From XYD1-FULL-44-32 sp964355855 (lineage in GTDB: Bacteria; Patescibacteriota; Minisyncoccia; Phycocordibacterales; XYD1-FULL-46-19): 21,776 nucleotides of DNA. Position 1 is the first letter of the stretch; the number at the start of each line of letters is the position of its first letter. The notes under the pieces were generated by a model. The model was not told where the DNA came from, did not search any database, and saw only the letters and a list, made by a program, of their open reading frames with translations. Shown here piece after piece: positions 12,911-20,534 of this stretch. The stretch lies in assembly GCA_964355855.1 (NCBI GenBank), contig CAYHFD010000013.1:1-21776 (forward strand), given 5' to 3'. The translations under genes were made by a program, and so were the position numbers.

Positions 12911-13107
12911 TCAACATCAAATCAATTTTTAAATTTTGGAAAGACAAAGACTGCAAGAAACCGATCCGCGTGTCTAAAGATCCCGTATGTGGAATGAGAC
13001 CTACGGAAGGTATCGATTTTATTCACGAAGGCATCAAATATTCGTTTTGTTCTGACCATTGTAAACAGCAATTTGAGAAAGACCCCAAAGCTTTTATCAC
13101 AAAATAA
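12907..13107 (+). CDS. YHS-domain metal-binding protein
   Basis: This 66-residue protein is essentially one YHS domain: VSKDPVCGM (about 24-32), then IKYSFCSDHCKQQFEKDPKAFI. The Cys of DPVCGM plus the FCSxHC cluster form the usual metal site (CxxHC-like). YHS domains are seen in copper ATPases and in separate small proteins, where they bind copper or other soft metals. It probably serves as a cytoplasmic metal carrier for CopA. The start overlaps the preceding stop (ATGA), and the next gene follows 2 nt later. Confidence 0.92.
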   Translation: MINIKSIFKFWKDKDCKKPIRVSKDPVCGMRPTEGIDFIHEGIKYSFCSDHCKQQFEKDPKAFITK

Positions 13108-13109
13108 TC

Positions 13110-13550
13110 ATGACCAACAACATCGCAAAATCAACTTTATATGGAACGCTCGCAAGCGCGATTTTGCTGGGAGTTTATTTTGCGGTGCTGACATTGGTCT
13201 CCGGCTGGAGCTATGCTCTAATCCAGTTCGCGACTTATTGGTATTTCATTGTGAGCTTAGTGGTGGGGTTTGGAATTCAGATCGCTTTGTACCAATATCT
13301 TAAAACTCTGGTGCATAACGGACAGGGCATGGGCAAAGTAGTCGGCGTATCTGGCACAACTTCTACGGCGGCTATGGTTTCCTGTTGCGCTCACTACTTG
13401 GTAAATTTGGTGCCCATTCTGGGCATCACTGGACTAGCTACACTAGTTGCCCAGTATCAGATCAAGATTTTCTGGATTGGTCTGGCTTTCAATATCTTCG
13501 GCATCGCCTTTATCAGCAACAAAATAATTAAATTCAAAAAACAGCTATGA
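13110..13550 (+). CDS. Four-helix membrane protein with SCCAHY motif
   Basis: This 146-residue protein has four transmembrane helices: residues about 10-32, 38-60, 83-110 (including the motif) and 116-136. The third helix holds SCCAHYLVNLVPILG, with Cys92, Cys93 and His95 in or at the membrane. This motif, in a four-helix protein next to CsoR/CopA genes, is shared with an unnamed family of metal-island membrane proteins. Its organisation recalls MerT-like vicinal Cys proteins. Copper movement or sensing across the membrane is an inference. It overlaps the next gene by 4 nt. Confidence 0.78.
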   Translation: MTNNIAKSTLYGTLASAILLGVYFAVLTLVSGWSYALIQFATYWYFIVSLVVGFGIQIALYQYLKTLVHNGQGMGKVVGVSGTTSTAAMVSCCAHYLVNLVPILGITGLATLVAQYQIKIFWIGLAFNIFGIAFISNKIIKFKKQL

Positions 13551-14005
13551 AAAAGACCAGCATAACAATCTTGTCCTTAGTCGCATTTTTGGGAGGGCTT
13601 TTAGTTTTCTATCAGAGTCGTCCGACAGCACCAAAGGGGTTGACCACTAATCCAACCGGGGAACAAACAGGAGCGATACAAAGTCTGGAATCTAAAATTG
13701 ATGACCAAGCGTCGGTTACAGTTACAATCACTCCAGCTGATATTTCAGCTCAAGCTAAAGAATGGAAATTTAATATTGTTATGGATACCCATTCGGTGGA
13801 ACTGGATCAGGATATGACCAAGATTGCGATCTTGGTTGATGACCAGGGTGGAGAGTATATACCGCTACGTTGGGAGGGGCCGGTGGGAGGGCATCACCGC
13901 GAAGGAGTTTTAGTGTTTGAACCAGTTAAATCAAATCTAAAATCATTGGAATTAAAAATTTTAGGTTTAGCGGATGTTAATCGGAGTTTTGTTTGGAAAT
14001 TTTAG
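13547..14005 (+). CDS. Secreted or membrane-anchored protein with a GGHH motif
   Basis: This 152-residue protein begins with a signal peptide or N-terminal anchor (MKKTSITILSLVAFLGGLLVFY). A linker follows, then a beta-rich domain: VTVTITPADISAQAKEWKFNIVMDTHSVELDQDM, then PLRWEGPVGGHHREGVLVFEP, then LELKILGLADVNRSFVWKF. The pair of His in GPVGGHH and the single His before the acidic run could hold metal on the outer face. I know no characterised member. It shares its start with the stop of the SCCAHY gene (ATGA) and lies 36 nt before copA, so it is likely to act with the ATPase outside the membrane. Confidence 0.72.
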   Translation: MKKTSITILSLVAFLGGLLVFYQSRPTAPKGLTTNPTGEQTGAIQSLESKIDDQASVTVTITPADISAQAKEWKFNIVMDTHSVELDQDMTKIAILVDDQGGEYIPLRWEGPVGGHHREGVLVFEPVKSNLKSLELKILGLADVNRSFVWKF

Positions 14006-14041
14006 TAATTTGGCTCAATTAGAGCGAATAAAAAATAAAAA

Positions 14042-16585
14042 ATGACAAAAGAAACATATAAAATTCAGGGTATGCATTGCGCCAGTTGCGTGGCGACTAT
14101 TGAACGAGTTTTAGCCAAAACCGCGGGGGTGCATTCGGTCTCGGTCAATTTTGCCACGGAATCAGCCCTAATCGAATTTGATGAAGGCCTAGTTTTGGAA
14201 CAGGATCTGGCAAAAATAGTTGAAGCGGTCGGCTATCAGCTGCAAATTAACAAAAATGATGGTCAAATCACCCAGTTTAGTGCTAATAAAAATGGGGCTA
14301 GCCGTTTTTCCCAAGAGGAGAAATTTGATAGTGAAAATAATAAAATCATTACACTAAAAGTGCTGGGTATGGATTCGCCCCATTGCGCCATGGTGGTAGA
14401 AGGGGCGATAAAGACATTGGCGGGTATTAAAAACATTGATGTTGATTTTTCCAATCAACGAGCCAAAGTGGTTTTTGACCCAAGGTTGTTGAATATAGAA
14501 GATATCTCCAAAGTCATCACCGACGCTGGCTACAAACCAATTATGGAGGAGGGTGAGGCGGAAGAGCTTTTGGACCAGGAGAAAACCGAGCGCGTCAAGC
14601 AATTACAGACGCTAAAAACTAAGCTCATCGTCGGAGGGATTTTGTCCTTCATTATATTTTTGGGCAGTTTTCCGGAATGGTTTTCCTTTATGCCTGAAGT
14701 ACTGAACAATTTTTGGTTATTATTGGTTATGACTACGCCAGTACAATTTTGGGTGGGCTGGCAATTTTACAGTGGGCTCAAACTTTTAGTTAAATACCGC
14801 ACCGCTGATATGAACACTCTAATTGCTATCGGCACTTTGGCGGCCTATTGCTATAGTCTGGCGGTAACAATTTTCCCCACTTTTTTTACCACCGGCGGGA
14901 TAAAACCAACAATTTATTTTGACACTTCGGCCATAATCATCGTTCTAATTCTTTTGGGTAAATATTTTGAAGTGTTAATGAAAGAGCGAGCTTCGGAAGC
15001 AATTAAAAAACTTATTGGTTTACAACCTAAGACCGCCAAAGTTTTAAGAGCCGGACAGGAAATTGAAATATTAATTTCTGAAGTTCAAGTGGGCGATATA
15101 ATAATTGTTAGGCCGGGGGAAAGAATCCCAGTTGATGGAAAAATAGTTGAAGGCGAATCGGAAATAGATGAATCGATGGTGACCGGCGAATCAATGCCGG
15201 TCCATAAAAAGATTGGTAATTTAGTCATTGGTAGTACTATCAATAAATTTGGAACTTTTACTTTTGAAGCCACTAAGGTGGGTAAAGATACGGTTTTGGC
15301 CCAAATTATAAAAATGGTAGAAGAAGCCCAAGGATCTAAAGCTCCTATTCAGCGTTTGGCTGATTTGGTTTCTTCCTACTTTGTGCCAGTCGTTTTTATT
15401 GTTGCCGGGTTAACTTTTGCCGTCTGGTTTTTCCTTGGGCCGGCGCCAGCTTTTACTTTCGCCCTGGTCAATTTTGTGGCGGTTCTGATAATCGCTTGTC
15501 CGTGCGCCCTCGGTTTGGCTACCCCGATGGCCATCATGGTTTCTTCTGGTAGCGCGGCGAGCCGAGGTATTTTGGTGAAAGACGCCGCCTCATTGGAAAT
15601 AGCCAATAAAATAGACACAGTTATTTTGGACAAGACCGGCACCTTGACTCAAGGTCAACCAGCGGTAACTAATATTTTGTCTGTTACAGAATTTTCTGAA
15701 TTTCAAACCAACGACGAGATTCTTAAGCTGGCGGCGAGCTTGGAGCAGAGGTCAGAACATCCTTTAGGACAAGCGATTATTGATAAAGCTAAGGCGGGAA
15801 AAATAGAGTTATATAAACTGGAAAATTTTAAGGCCATTTCAGGTAAAGGTTTACAGGGGACGCTACAAATCGGGTCTGAAACAGTAGAAGTTTATCTTGG
15901 CAACCGGGCGCTAATGCAGGACATAGGACTTGATATTTCTCGCTATGAGGAAAGAGTTAGAACATTGGAAAGTGAAGGCAAGACAGTAATGATTTTAGCC
16001 ACTCGCGAAAAAATAAGTGGGGCGATTGCGGTGGCGGATGTTTTGAAAAAAGAATCAATCGAGGCCATTAAAGCTCTTAAAAAAAATAATATAACTGTTT
16101 GGATGCTGACTGGCGACAATGAACGTACGGCTAGGGCGATCGCGGCCGAGGTGGGTATAGAAAATGTGATGAGTGAAGTTTTGCCGAACAAAAAATCAGA
16201 GAAAGTGCGCGAGCTTCAAGAGCAAGGAAAAATTGTGGCGATGATTGGTGATGGTATAAATGACGCCCCCGCTCTAACTCAAGCCAATATTGGCATTGCG
16301 ATGGGTGAAGGGACAGATATTGCGATGGAGTCGGCCAATATAACTCTAATGCGGGGAGACCTAATGCTTATTGTCGAAGTCATAAAAATTTCCAAACGAA
16401 CAATGAGAATAATCAAACAAAATCTTTTTTGGGCATTTTTCTACAATATCGCTTTTATTCCGGTGGCGGCAGGGGTCCTCTACCCGGTTTTTGGTATTTT
16501 GCTAAATCCGATTTTTGCGGCGGCGGCCATGGCTTTTAGTAGTATTAGTGTGGTGCTGAATTCATTAAGATTGAAAAGAATATAG
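14042..16585 (+). CDS. copA: CopA-type Cu(I)-exporting P1B-ATPase
   Basis: This 847-residue protein is a P1B-1 copper pump. The first heavy-metal domain has GMHCASC with Cys13 and Cys16. A second domain at about residues 100-170 has GMDSPHC, so the first ligand Cys is replaced by Ser. The membrane part holds IIACPCALGLATP with the CPC ion site at 486-488. VTGESMP is the actuator motif. DKTGTLTQG with the phosphorylated Asp530, SEHPLG in the nucleotide domain, MLTGDNERTA and GDGINDAPA (about 736-744) complete the set. The last helices contain NLFWAFFYNIAFIP and MAFSSISVV, the NxxxxxxYNxxxxP and MxxSS signature of Cu(I) transporters. It exports Cu(I) from the cytoplasm at the cost of ATP and is the effector of the CsoR-controlled island. 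Confidence 0.97.
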   Translation: MTKETYKIQGMHCASCVATIERVLAKTAGVHSVSVNFATESALIEFDEGLVLEQDLAKIVEAVGYQLQINKNDGQITQFSANKNGASRFSQEEKFDSENNKIITLKVLGMDSPHCAMVVEGAIKTLAGIKNIDVDFSNQRAKVVFDPRLLNIEDISKVITDAGYKPIMEEGEAEELLDQEKTERVKQLQTLKTKLIVGGILSFIIFLGSFPEWFSFMPEVLNNFWLLLVMTTPVQFWVGWQFYSGLKLLVKYRTADMNTLIAIGTLAAYCYSLAVTIFPTFFTTGGIKPTIYFDTSAIIIVLILLGKYFEVLMKERASEAIKKLIGLQPKTAKVLRAGQEIEILISEVQVGDIIIVRPGERIPVDGKIVEGESEIDESMVTGESMPVHKKIGNLVIGSTINKFGTFTFEATKVGKDTVLAQIIKMVEEAQGSKAPIQRLADLVSSYFVPVVFIVAGLTFAVWFFLGPAPAFTFALVNFVAVLIIACPCALGLATPMAIMVSSGSAASRGILVKDAASLEIANKIDTVILDKTGTLTQGQPAVTNILSVTEFSEFQTNDEILKLAASLEQRSEHPLGQAIIDKAKAGKIELYKLENFKAISGKGLQGTLQIGSETVEVYLGNRALMQDIGLDISRYEERVRTLESEGKTVMILATREKISGAIAVADVLKKESIEAIKALKKNNITVWMLTGDNERTARAIAAEVGIENVMSEVLPNKKSEKVRELQEQGKIVAMIGDGINDAPALTQANIGIAMGEGTDIAMESANITLMRGDLMLIVEVIKISKRTMRIIKQNLFWAFFYNIAFIPVAAGVLYPVFGILLNPIFAAAAMAFSSISVVLNSLRLKRI

Positions 16586-16639
16586 GACCGAAATAAGTCA
16601 AGTAAGGTGAAAACTTTTTCTTGATTTAAAATCTAAAAT

Positions 16640-17059
16640 ATGCTAAGTTTTCAAAAGCAATCAATGAAATATTTTGCTTCCATACTGCTTGTTAGTTTTG
16701 CTTGGATGAGCCTTTTTGGCTTGACCTTTTTTGTGGCCATGGAACATAGCCATAGTAGTTGTTTTTTACCGTTTATGAATCAGACAGCAGATTGTCCGGG
16801 AAATGCCTTGGTTTCTGCTCTCCACCACATCGCTAGTTATAATTTCTTATTCTCGGTTGTTATGCCGGTTTTGGTTTATTTATTAATTTTGTTTAGTTTG
16901 TTTTTTGCTTGGTGCCACCTTTTTAGACTTAAGGTTTATTTAGTCTCGCTTCCCGTCTTATTTTATCGTCGATTTATACCAGACCGTATAGTATTTTCAC
17001 TTTGGCGGTTATTCTCGTGGCTCTCTTTGTTTGAACATAGTCCCTCTCGTCTAAACTAA
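16640..17059 (+). CDS. Uncharacterised membrane protein
   Basis: This 139-residue protein has hydrophobic helices at about 10-33, 66-92 and a weaker one near 95-115, and a basic/aromatic C-terminus. The loop after the first helix has MEHSHSSCFLPF and QTADCPG: two His and two Cys close together, on the extracytoplasmic side if the topology is N-in. It could bind metal or form a disulphide, in keeping with the redox genes that follow. Family not recognised. It lies 54 nt after copA, a larger gap than elsewhere in the island. Confidence 0.65.
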   Translation: MLSFQKQSMKYFASILLVSFAWMSLFGLTFFVAMEHSHSSCFLPFMNQTADCPGNALVSALHHIASYNFLFSVVMPVLVYLLILFSLFFAWCHLFRLKVYLVSLPVLFYRRFIPDRIVFSLWRLFSWLSLFEHSPSRLN

Positions 17060-17143
17060 CTTCCCCCGCTTTTTTGTTGGCGGAAGAAAGAGGTTGTTTT
17101 TAGTGTTAAATTATTGGTCATCCTTATTATTTTAGTTTATAAC

Positions 17144-17149
17144 TATAAT
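17144..17149 (+). promoter_or_regulatory. Possible -10 for the DUF1573-CcdA unit
   Basis: TATAAT (17144-17149) is placed with its last base 6 nt before the ATG at 17155, the geometry used by other leaderless genes here. No good -35 stands at the right distance, so confidence is modest. Confidence 0.4.
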
Positions 17150-17154
17150 CATTT

Positions 17155-17655
17155 ATGAAGCAAAAAATTATTGGCGGAGCGGTTCTTATCTTAGTTTTGG
17201 TTGGACTTTTTTGGCTGGGTAGTCGGGGTCAAGCCAAGGCGCCGACAGCGATAGAAAACAGTCAACCTAGTGCCAAACTTGAAGTGAATGAAACCAAGTA
17301 TGATTTCGGTGCAATCTCAATGGCTCGCGGGCCGGTTAGTCGACGCTTTACGGTTAAAAATAATTCAACGGAAGCGGTTACGCTTGAAAGTTTAACCACA
17401 TCTTGTATGTGTACTAATGCCTATTTTGAAAATGGCAGTGAACGACGGGGGCCATTTGGGATGGTTGGTCATGGTGGGGCGGTGCCAAAACTAAACGAAA
17501 CAATTTTGCCCGGCGCGACCGTGACGGTTGAAGCGGTGTTTGACCCAGCGGCTCATGGTCCGGCTGGAGTTGGTCAGATTGAGCGTCAAATTTTCCTGCG
17601 TGACAGCGCCGGGGGCAGTGTCGTCTTCGATATCAAAGCCCTAGTAACATCCTAA
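17155..17655 (+). CDS. Anchored DUF1573-domain protein
   Basis: This 166-residue protein has an N-terminal membrane anchor or signal (about 5-22). A DUF1573 immunoglobulin-like domain follows: NETKYDFGAISMARGPVSRRFTVKNNS, then SLTTSCMCTNAYF, with the Cys-x-Cys typical of the family, and a GHGGA loop, LPGATVTVEAVFDPAAHGPAGVG and RQIFLRD. DUF1573 domains are extracytoplasmic and occur near copper and thiol-redox genes. The paired Cys suggests thiol chemistry or Cu(I) binding. It is 4 nt upstream of the CcdA-like gene, which could keep its cysteines reduced. Confidence 0.85.
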   Translation: MKQKIIGGAVLILVLVGLFWLGSRGQAKAPTAIENSQPSAKLEVNETKYDFGAISMARGPVSRRFTVKNNSTEAVTLESLTTSCMCTNAYFENGSERRGPFGMVGHGGAVPKLNETILPGATVTVEAVFDPAAHGPAGVGQIERQIFLRDSAGGSVVFDIKALVTS

Positions 17656-17659
17656 CCGT

Positions 17660-18439
17660 ATGAAAAGATTACTCATTAGTTTAGCGGGCGTGGTTATTTT
17701 GGGTGGGTTGGTAGTTATTTTACAGAATAGTCCGGCTTTGAGTGGTGTTTTGTGGAATCTTAGTCGTGGGGGTGTTTGGCTACTGCCATTAGTTCTCGTG
17801 GCGGCCGTTTTAGACAGCGTTCATCCGTGTTCATTCTCAATTCTTCTGATTACTATTGCTTTCCTTTTTGGGATGCAGATGAGTCGGAGGAGAATTTTGG
17901 AAGTGGGGTCAGCTTATATCTTTGGTATTTTTGCTTCCTACTTTCTGATTGGTCTGGGATTACTCAAAGTACTTCACCTCTTCAATACCCCGCATTTTAT
18001 GGGTAAAGTGGGAGCGGCCCTCTTAATTGGTTTTGGTTTATTAAACCTCATCAATTTTTTCTGGCCACGATTTCCGCTCAAACTCAAATTGCCAGCGGCA
18101 GCTCACAGCGCGATGGGGCGACTTATTGACAAAGCTTCTCTGCCGACCGCTTTTGGCCTCGGTATTTTGGTTGGCCTTTGTCAATTTCCGTGTCTTGGCG
18201 GGCCATATCTAATGGTTATTGGTCTTTTGCGTGACCAAGTTACTTATGCCAGTGGTTTTGTTTATCTTCTCTTATACAATGTCATTCTTATTTTACCGCT
18301 GTTGGTGGTTTTGTGGCTCGCGGCTAATAAGGCCTGGCTTGATATATTGAGTGAGTGGCGCCGAAGCAATGTGCGGTCGATACATCTGTGGGCGGGGATC
18401 GCCATGGTTATTTTGGGTTTACTGGTCTTAATTATCTAA
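17660..18439 (+). CDS. CcdA/DsbD-like membrane thiol reductant carrier
   Basis: This 259-residue integral membrane protein has about six to seven helices. It shows the DsbD-beta/CcdA pattern with one reactive Cys in each half: DSVHPCSFSILLI (Cys57) and GLCQFPCLGGPYLM (Cys174 and Cys178). The HPC and FPC motifs followed by a Gly/Ser/Pro helix kink are the usual cores of the two halves. Such proteins carry electrons from cytoplasmic thioredoxin to the outside. In this operon it probably reduces the Cys-containing DUF1573 protein and the later Cys/His protein. Symbol withheld because CcdA and DsbD-like variants cannot be separated here. Confidence 0.88.
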   Translation: MKRLLISLAGVVILGGLVVILQNSPALSGVLWNLSRGGVWLLPLVLVAAVLDSVHPCSFSILLITIAFLFGMQMSRRRILEVGSAYIFGIFASYFLIGLGLLKVLHLFNTPHFMGKVGAALLIGFGLLNLINFFWPRFPLKLKLPAAAHSAMGRLIDKASLPTAFGLGILVGLCQFPCLGGPYLMVIGLLRDQVTYASGFVYLLLYNVILILPLLVVLWLAANKAWLDILSEWRRSNVRSIHLWAGIAMVILGLLVLII

Positions 18440-18443
18440 AATT

Positions 18444-18935
18444 ATGATTATCACCGAACAATCATTCTCTAGTTTGTTGGAGAAGGTAAAAAAACTTAAA
18501 GTCGAGGCCGGAGTGGATTTGTCGACTAGTGAAGATTTGAGTGTGGCCGTTATGAACCTTATTAGTTTGGAAGAACACTTCTTCTTTACTGGCGTTAAAA
18601 CTAATGATGATAGTTATTTTGAAAGTGGAGCAGAAATTAGAGAGTTGCGTAAAGAATTACTCGGCCGTCTGATGGCTGACCACGAGGGAGAGACCTGGTG
18701 TGTTTCAAAACACTTGCTCTCGGCCACGATGCGGTTAATCGAAGTCGGTTATAAACTTCAATCAGAAAATAAAAAAACTGAAGCCGGGGAGATGTTTAAG
18801 CGGGCTTATAAGATTTACTCTATTTTTTGGTTGTTGAAACTAAAATTGGTTGATGTTAAACAAAAACCGGCTACTCCAGCTGGCTCGCGGTTGGAACAAA
18901 TTATTGGCGAATTGGCTAATTGTTGTGATGAATAA
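18444..18935 (+). CDS. Uncharacterised helical protein of the copper/redox unit
   Basis: This 163-residue cytoplasmic protein is almost wholly helical. It starts IITEQSFSSLLEKVKKLKVEAG and continues with LSVAVMNLISLEEHFFF, KHLLSATMRLIEVGYK and EMFKRAYKIYSIFWLLKLK, ending LANCCDE with vicinal Cys near the end. No catalytic motif is seen. The Cys pair might bind Cu(I) or serve thiol exchange with the CcdA-like protein. It sits 4 nt after that gene and 5 nt before the next, so it is co-transcribed. Family unknown to me. Confidence 0.65.
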   Translation: MIITEQSFSSLLEKVKKLKVEAGVDLSTSEDLSVAVMNLISLEEHFFFTGVKTNDDSYFESGAEIRELRKELLGRLMADHEGETWCVSKHLLSATMRLIEVGYKLQSENKKTEAGEMFKRAYKIYSIFWLLKLKLVDVKQKPATPAGSRLEQIIGELANCCDE

Positions 18936-18940
18936 AATAT

Positions 18941-19813
18941 ATGGAAAATAAAAATCAGTGGGAAATAAAATCACCAGTGGCTATCCTTTGTGTGGTGGTG
19001 GTCGGGCTGCTTGTTGGGGGAGCTTGGTTTTGGCCAGTGCCAGTCAAACAGCACGAAACGAGTAATTCAACGGAGACATCTTTAGTTAAAGAGGTTACTA
19101 TTCCTATTGTTTGGGATGACCTAGGGGCTAAATTGATTGCGACTGGTGTAATTGATCGTGAAAAATGGGACGAGGTTTATAATGTTCGCGGTGGTTTGCC
19201 AGCGGGGACAGAAAAATTGGTCTATGGTGGATATAAAGGGCCAGTTGTGATGACTGAAAATAATGCTGGGGTTATGCTCAACCTGTTGTGGGCTTTTGGT
19301 CTGGCTAATAAAAGTTCGGCTCTTACCGATGGGCCAATGCAGAGTGGGGGGGCAGATGGTGCCGGGCAATTTGCCTCAACCGGTGGTTGGGGTCTAGGTT
19401 CTGGCGACCCCATGGATCACTATAATCAGCATACGATTATCAGTCTCTCTCCTGCCCAACAAGATTTGGTCAACAAGGTGGCCAAAAATATTTATCGTCC
19501 GTGCTGTAACAATTCAACCTATTTTCCCGATTGCAATCATGGCATGGCGATGCTCGGACTGCTTGAGCTATTGGCTGCCAACGGAGTAAAAGAAGATGAG
19601 ATGTATCGAGTAGCGCTAGCGGTCAACGGTTTTTGGTTCCCCGATAACTATGAGACTATTGATCTATATCTAAAAGCCAACGGATCATCGCTCGCTAAAG
19701 CTGATCCGAAAGAAATACTGGGCGTGGATTATTCAAGTGCCTCCGGCTATGGTAAAGTGGCGGCCCAAGTAGTTAAACGTGAAAAAAGCTTACCCGGTGG
19801 TTGTAGTTTTTAA
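18941..19813 (+). CDS. Membrane-anchored Cys/His-motif protein
   Basis: This 290-residue protein has an N-terminal membrane anchor (about 12-32, SPVAILCVVVVGLLVGGAWF) and a large outer domain. The key region is RPCCNNSTYFPDCNHGMAML (about 186-205): vicinal Cys188-Cys189, then Cys198 with His200. Further out lie KWDEVYNVRGG, GPVVMTENNAGVMLNLLWAFG, a Gly/Ser-rich stretch (TDGPMQSGGADGAGQFASTGGWG), and a final GGCSF. The strict Cys/His block looks like a metal or redox centre. I do not recognise a named family. Being the last intact gene after CopA, DUF1573 and CcdA-like genes, it is the best candidate for an unknown copper-handling or thiol enzyme outside the membrane. Confidence 0.72.
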   Translation: MENKNQWEIKSPVAILCVVVVGLLVGGAWFWPVPVKQHETSNSTETSLVKEVTIPIVWDDLGAKLIATGVIDREKWDEVYNVRGGLPAGTEKLVYGGYKGPVVMTENNAGVMLNLLWAFGLANKSSALTDGPMQSGGADGAGQFASTGGWGLGSGDPMDHYNQHTIISLSPAQQDLVNKVAKNIYRPCCNNSTYFPDCNHGMAMLGLLELLAANGVKEDEMYRVALAVNGFWFPDNYETIDLYLKANGSSLAKADPKEILGVDYSSASGYGKVAAQVVKREKSLPGGCSF

Positions 19814-19855
19814 GGCCGGAGTTGATTATGTCAGTAACATAAAATTTGTGAGATA

Positions 19856-20040
19856 AAAATATCAAGCAAACATTCTTTTGGGAGGGTTGATTAGTGGCTA
19901 TTGGGTGGGGCAAAACCGCGATTCTGGACATATGGTTGGATGATGGGTGGTAATGGTAGGAGGTACAATAATATGTATCAAATGTATGGTGAAGATGAAA
20001 TGTCTGATGTCATGGGGGGAATGCTCTTCCACGAGGCTTA
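19856..20040 (+). pseudogene. Frameshifted Met-rich small protein remnant
   Basis: One frame gives a membrane-type start (ANILLGGLISGYWVGQNRDSGHM) ending in TGA near 19941. A second frame over the following DNA gives WMMGGNGRRYNNMYQMYGEDEMSDVMGG until the TAG at 20038-20040. Joined, they form an anchored protein with a Met-rich tail, a composition common in copper-binding proteins of such islands. The frame breaks at about 19925-19940, and the tail runs into a palindrome that supplies the last residues (LFHEA). I infer a decayed copper-binding gene. No clear start or Shine-Dalgarno is seen. Confidence 0.55.
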
Positions 20041-20059
20041 GCCTCGTGGAAGAAAGAGC
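20023..20059 (+). repeat. 12-bp perfect palindrome at the end of the Met-rich remnant
   Basis: CTTCCACGAGGC (20026-20037) and GCCTCGTGGAAG (20041-20052) flank a TTA loop, with an outer GCTC/GAGC pair. There is no T-run, so it is not a plain terminator. It interrupts the reading frame of the remnant. Confidence 0.7.
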
Positions 20060-20121
20060 CTTGCAAAGCTCAAGTGGAGCAGAAAATTTTCTTTAGACTA
20101 AGACGGTAGATTTTTTTCGCC

Positions 20122-20305
20122 CACTCCTTTTCCTCCCACCGCCCGCCTGCCATGCAAGGCACGAGCGGGCAGGCACTCCAAGTTGGGAAAATAATATTCG
20201 CCTCGCTCACGAAAAACTCATAACCCGCTTCGCTCAGACAGATGAGTTTTTCTACTCGGCTCGTTTATTTTCACCGCCTCTCCGTGATGGTCGGCAAAAG
20301 GAGTG
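20122..20305. repeat. Nested inverted-repeat region without genes
   Basis: The ends CACTCCTTTT (20122-20131) and AAAAGGAGTG (20296-20305) are perfect inverted repeats. Inside are GCCCGC (20141-20146) with GCGGGC (20165-20170), containing a smaller TGCC/GGCA hairpin, and GAAAAACTCAT (20211-20221) with ATGAGTTTTTC (20242-20252). No protein is encoded. The architecture is like a small non-autonomous (MITE-like) element. The rest of the gap (19814-20534) holds the remnant, this region and the leader of the next gene. Confidence 0.55.
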
Positions 20306-20341
20306 AGCTTATTCAAGGGTATTTTGAAACAGTCATAAGAT

Positions 20342-20370
20342 TTGACAAAATAGACCAGAGGGTGTATAAT
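20342..20370 (+). promoter_or_regulatory. Consensus sigma70-like promoter of the DGR target gene
   Basis: TTGACA (20342-20347), a 17-nt spacer, TATAAT (20365-20370), both perfect consensus. The -10 lies within GGTGTATAAT, a sequence also found in the promoter at 21678-21706. It leaves a leader of about 158 nt before the ATG at 20535. Confidence 0.85.
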
Positions 20371-20398
20371 ATTAGAAATAAGGTCTTTGATATAACTT

Positions 20399-20452
20399 GC
20401 TATGTGGTCATAGCCAAAAGGGGCTTAAAGTTGGGCGTTTTTTGGCTATGAC
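20399..20452 (+). promoter_or_regulatory. Leader with two mutually exclusive hairpins
   Basis: GCTATG (20399-20404) pairs with CATAGC (20409-20414) around TGGT. The same CATAGC is also part of GTCATAGCCAAAA (20407-20419), which pairs perfectly over 13 bp with TTTTGGCTATGAC (20440-20452). Only one can form at a time. Three copies of AACACGT follow (20489-20495, 20505-20511, 20527-20533), the last between the Shine-Dalgarno and the ATG. Confidence 0.55.
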
Positions 20453-20534
20453 TACCGCCGTGGTGGTCCTCCAGCATGATGATATGGCAACACGTTTATT
20501 TTAAAACACGTTGCACTATAGAAAGGAACACGTC

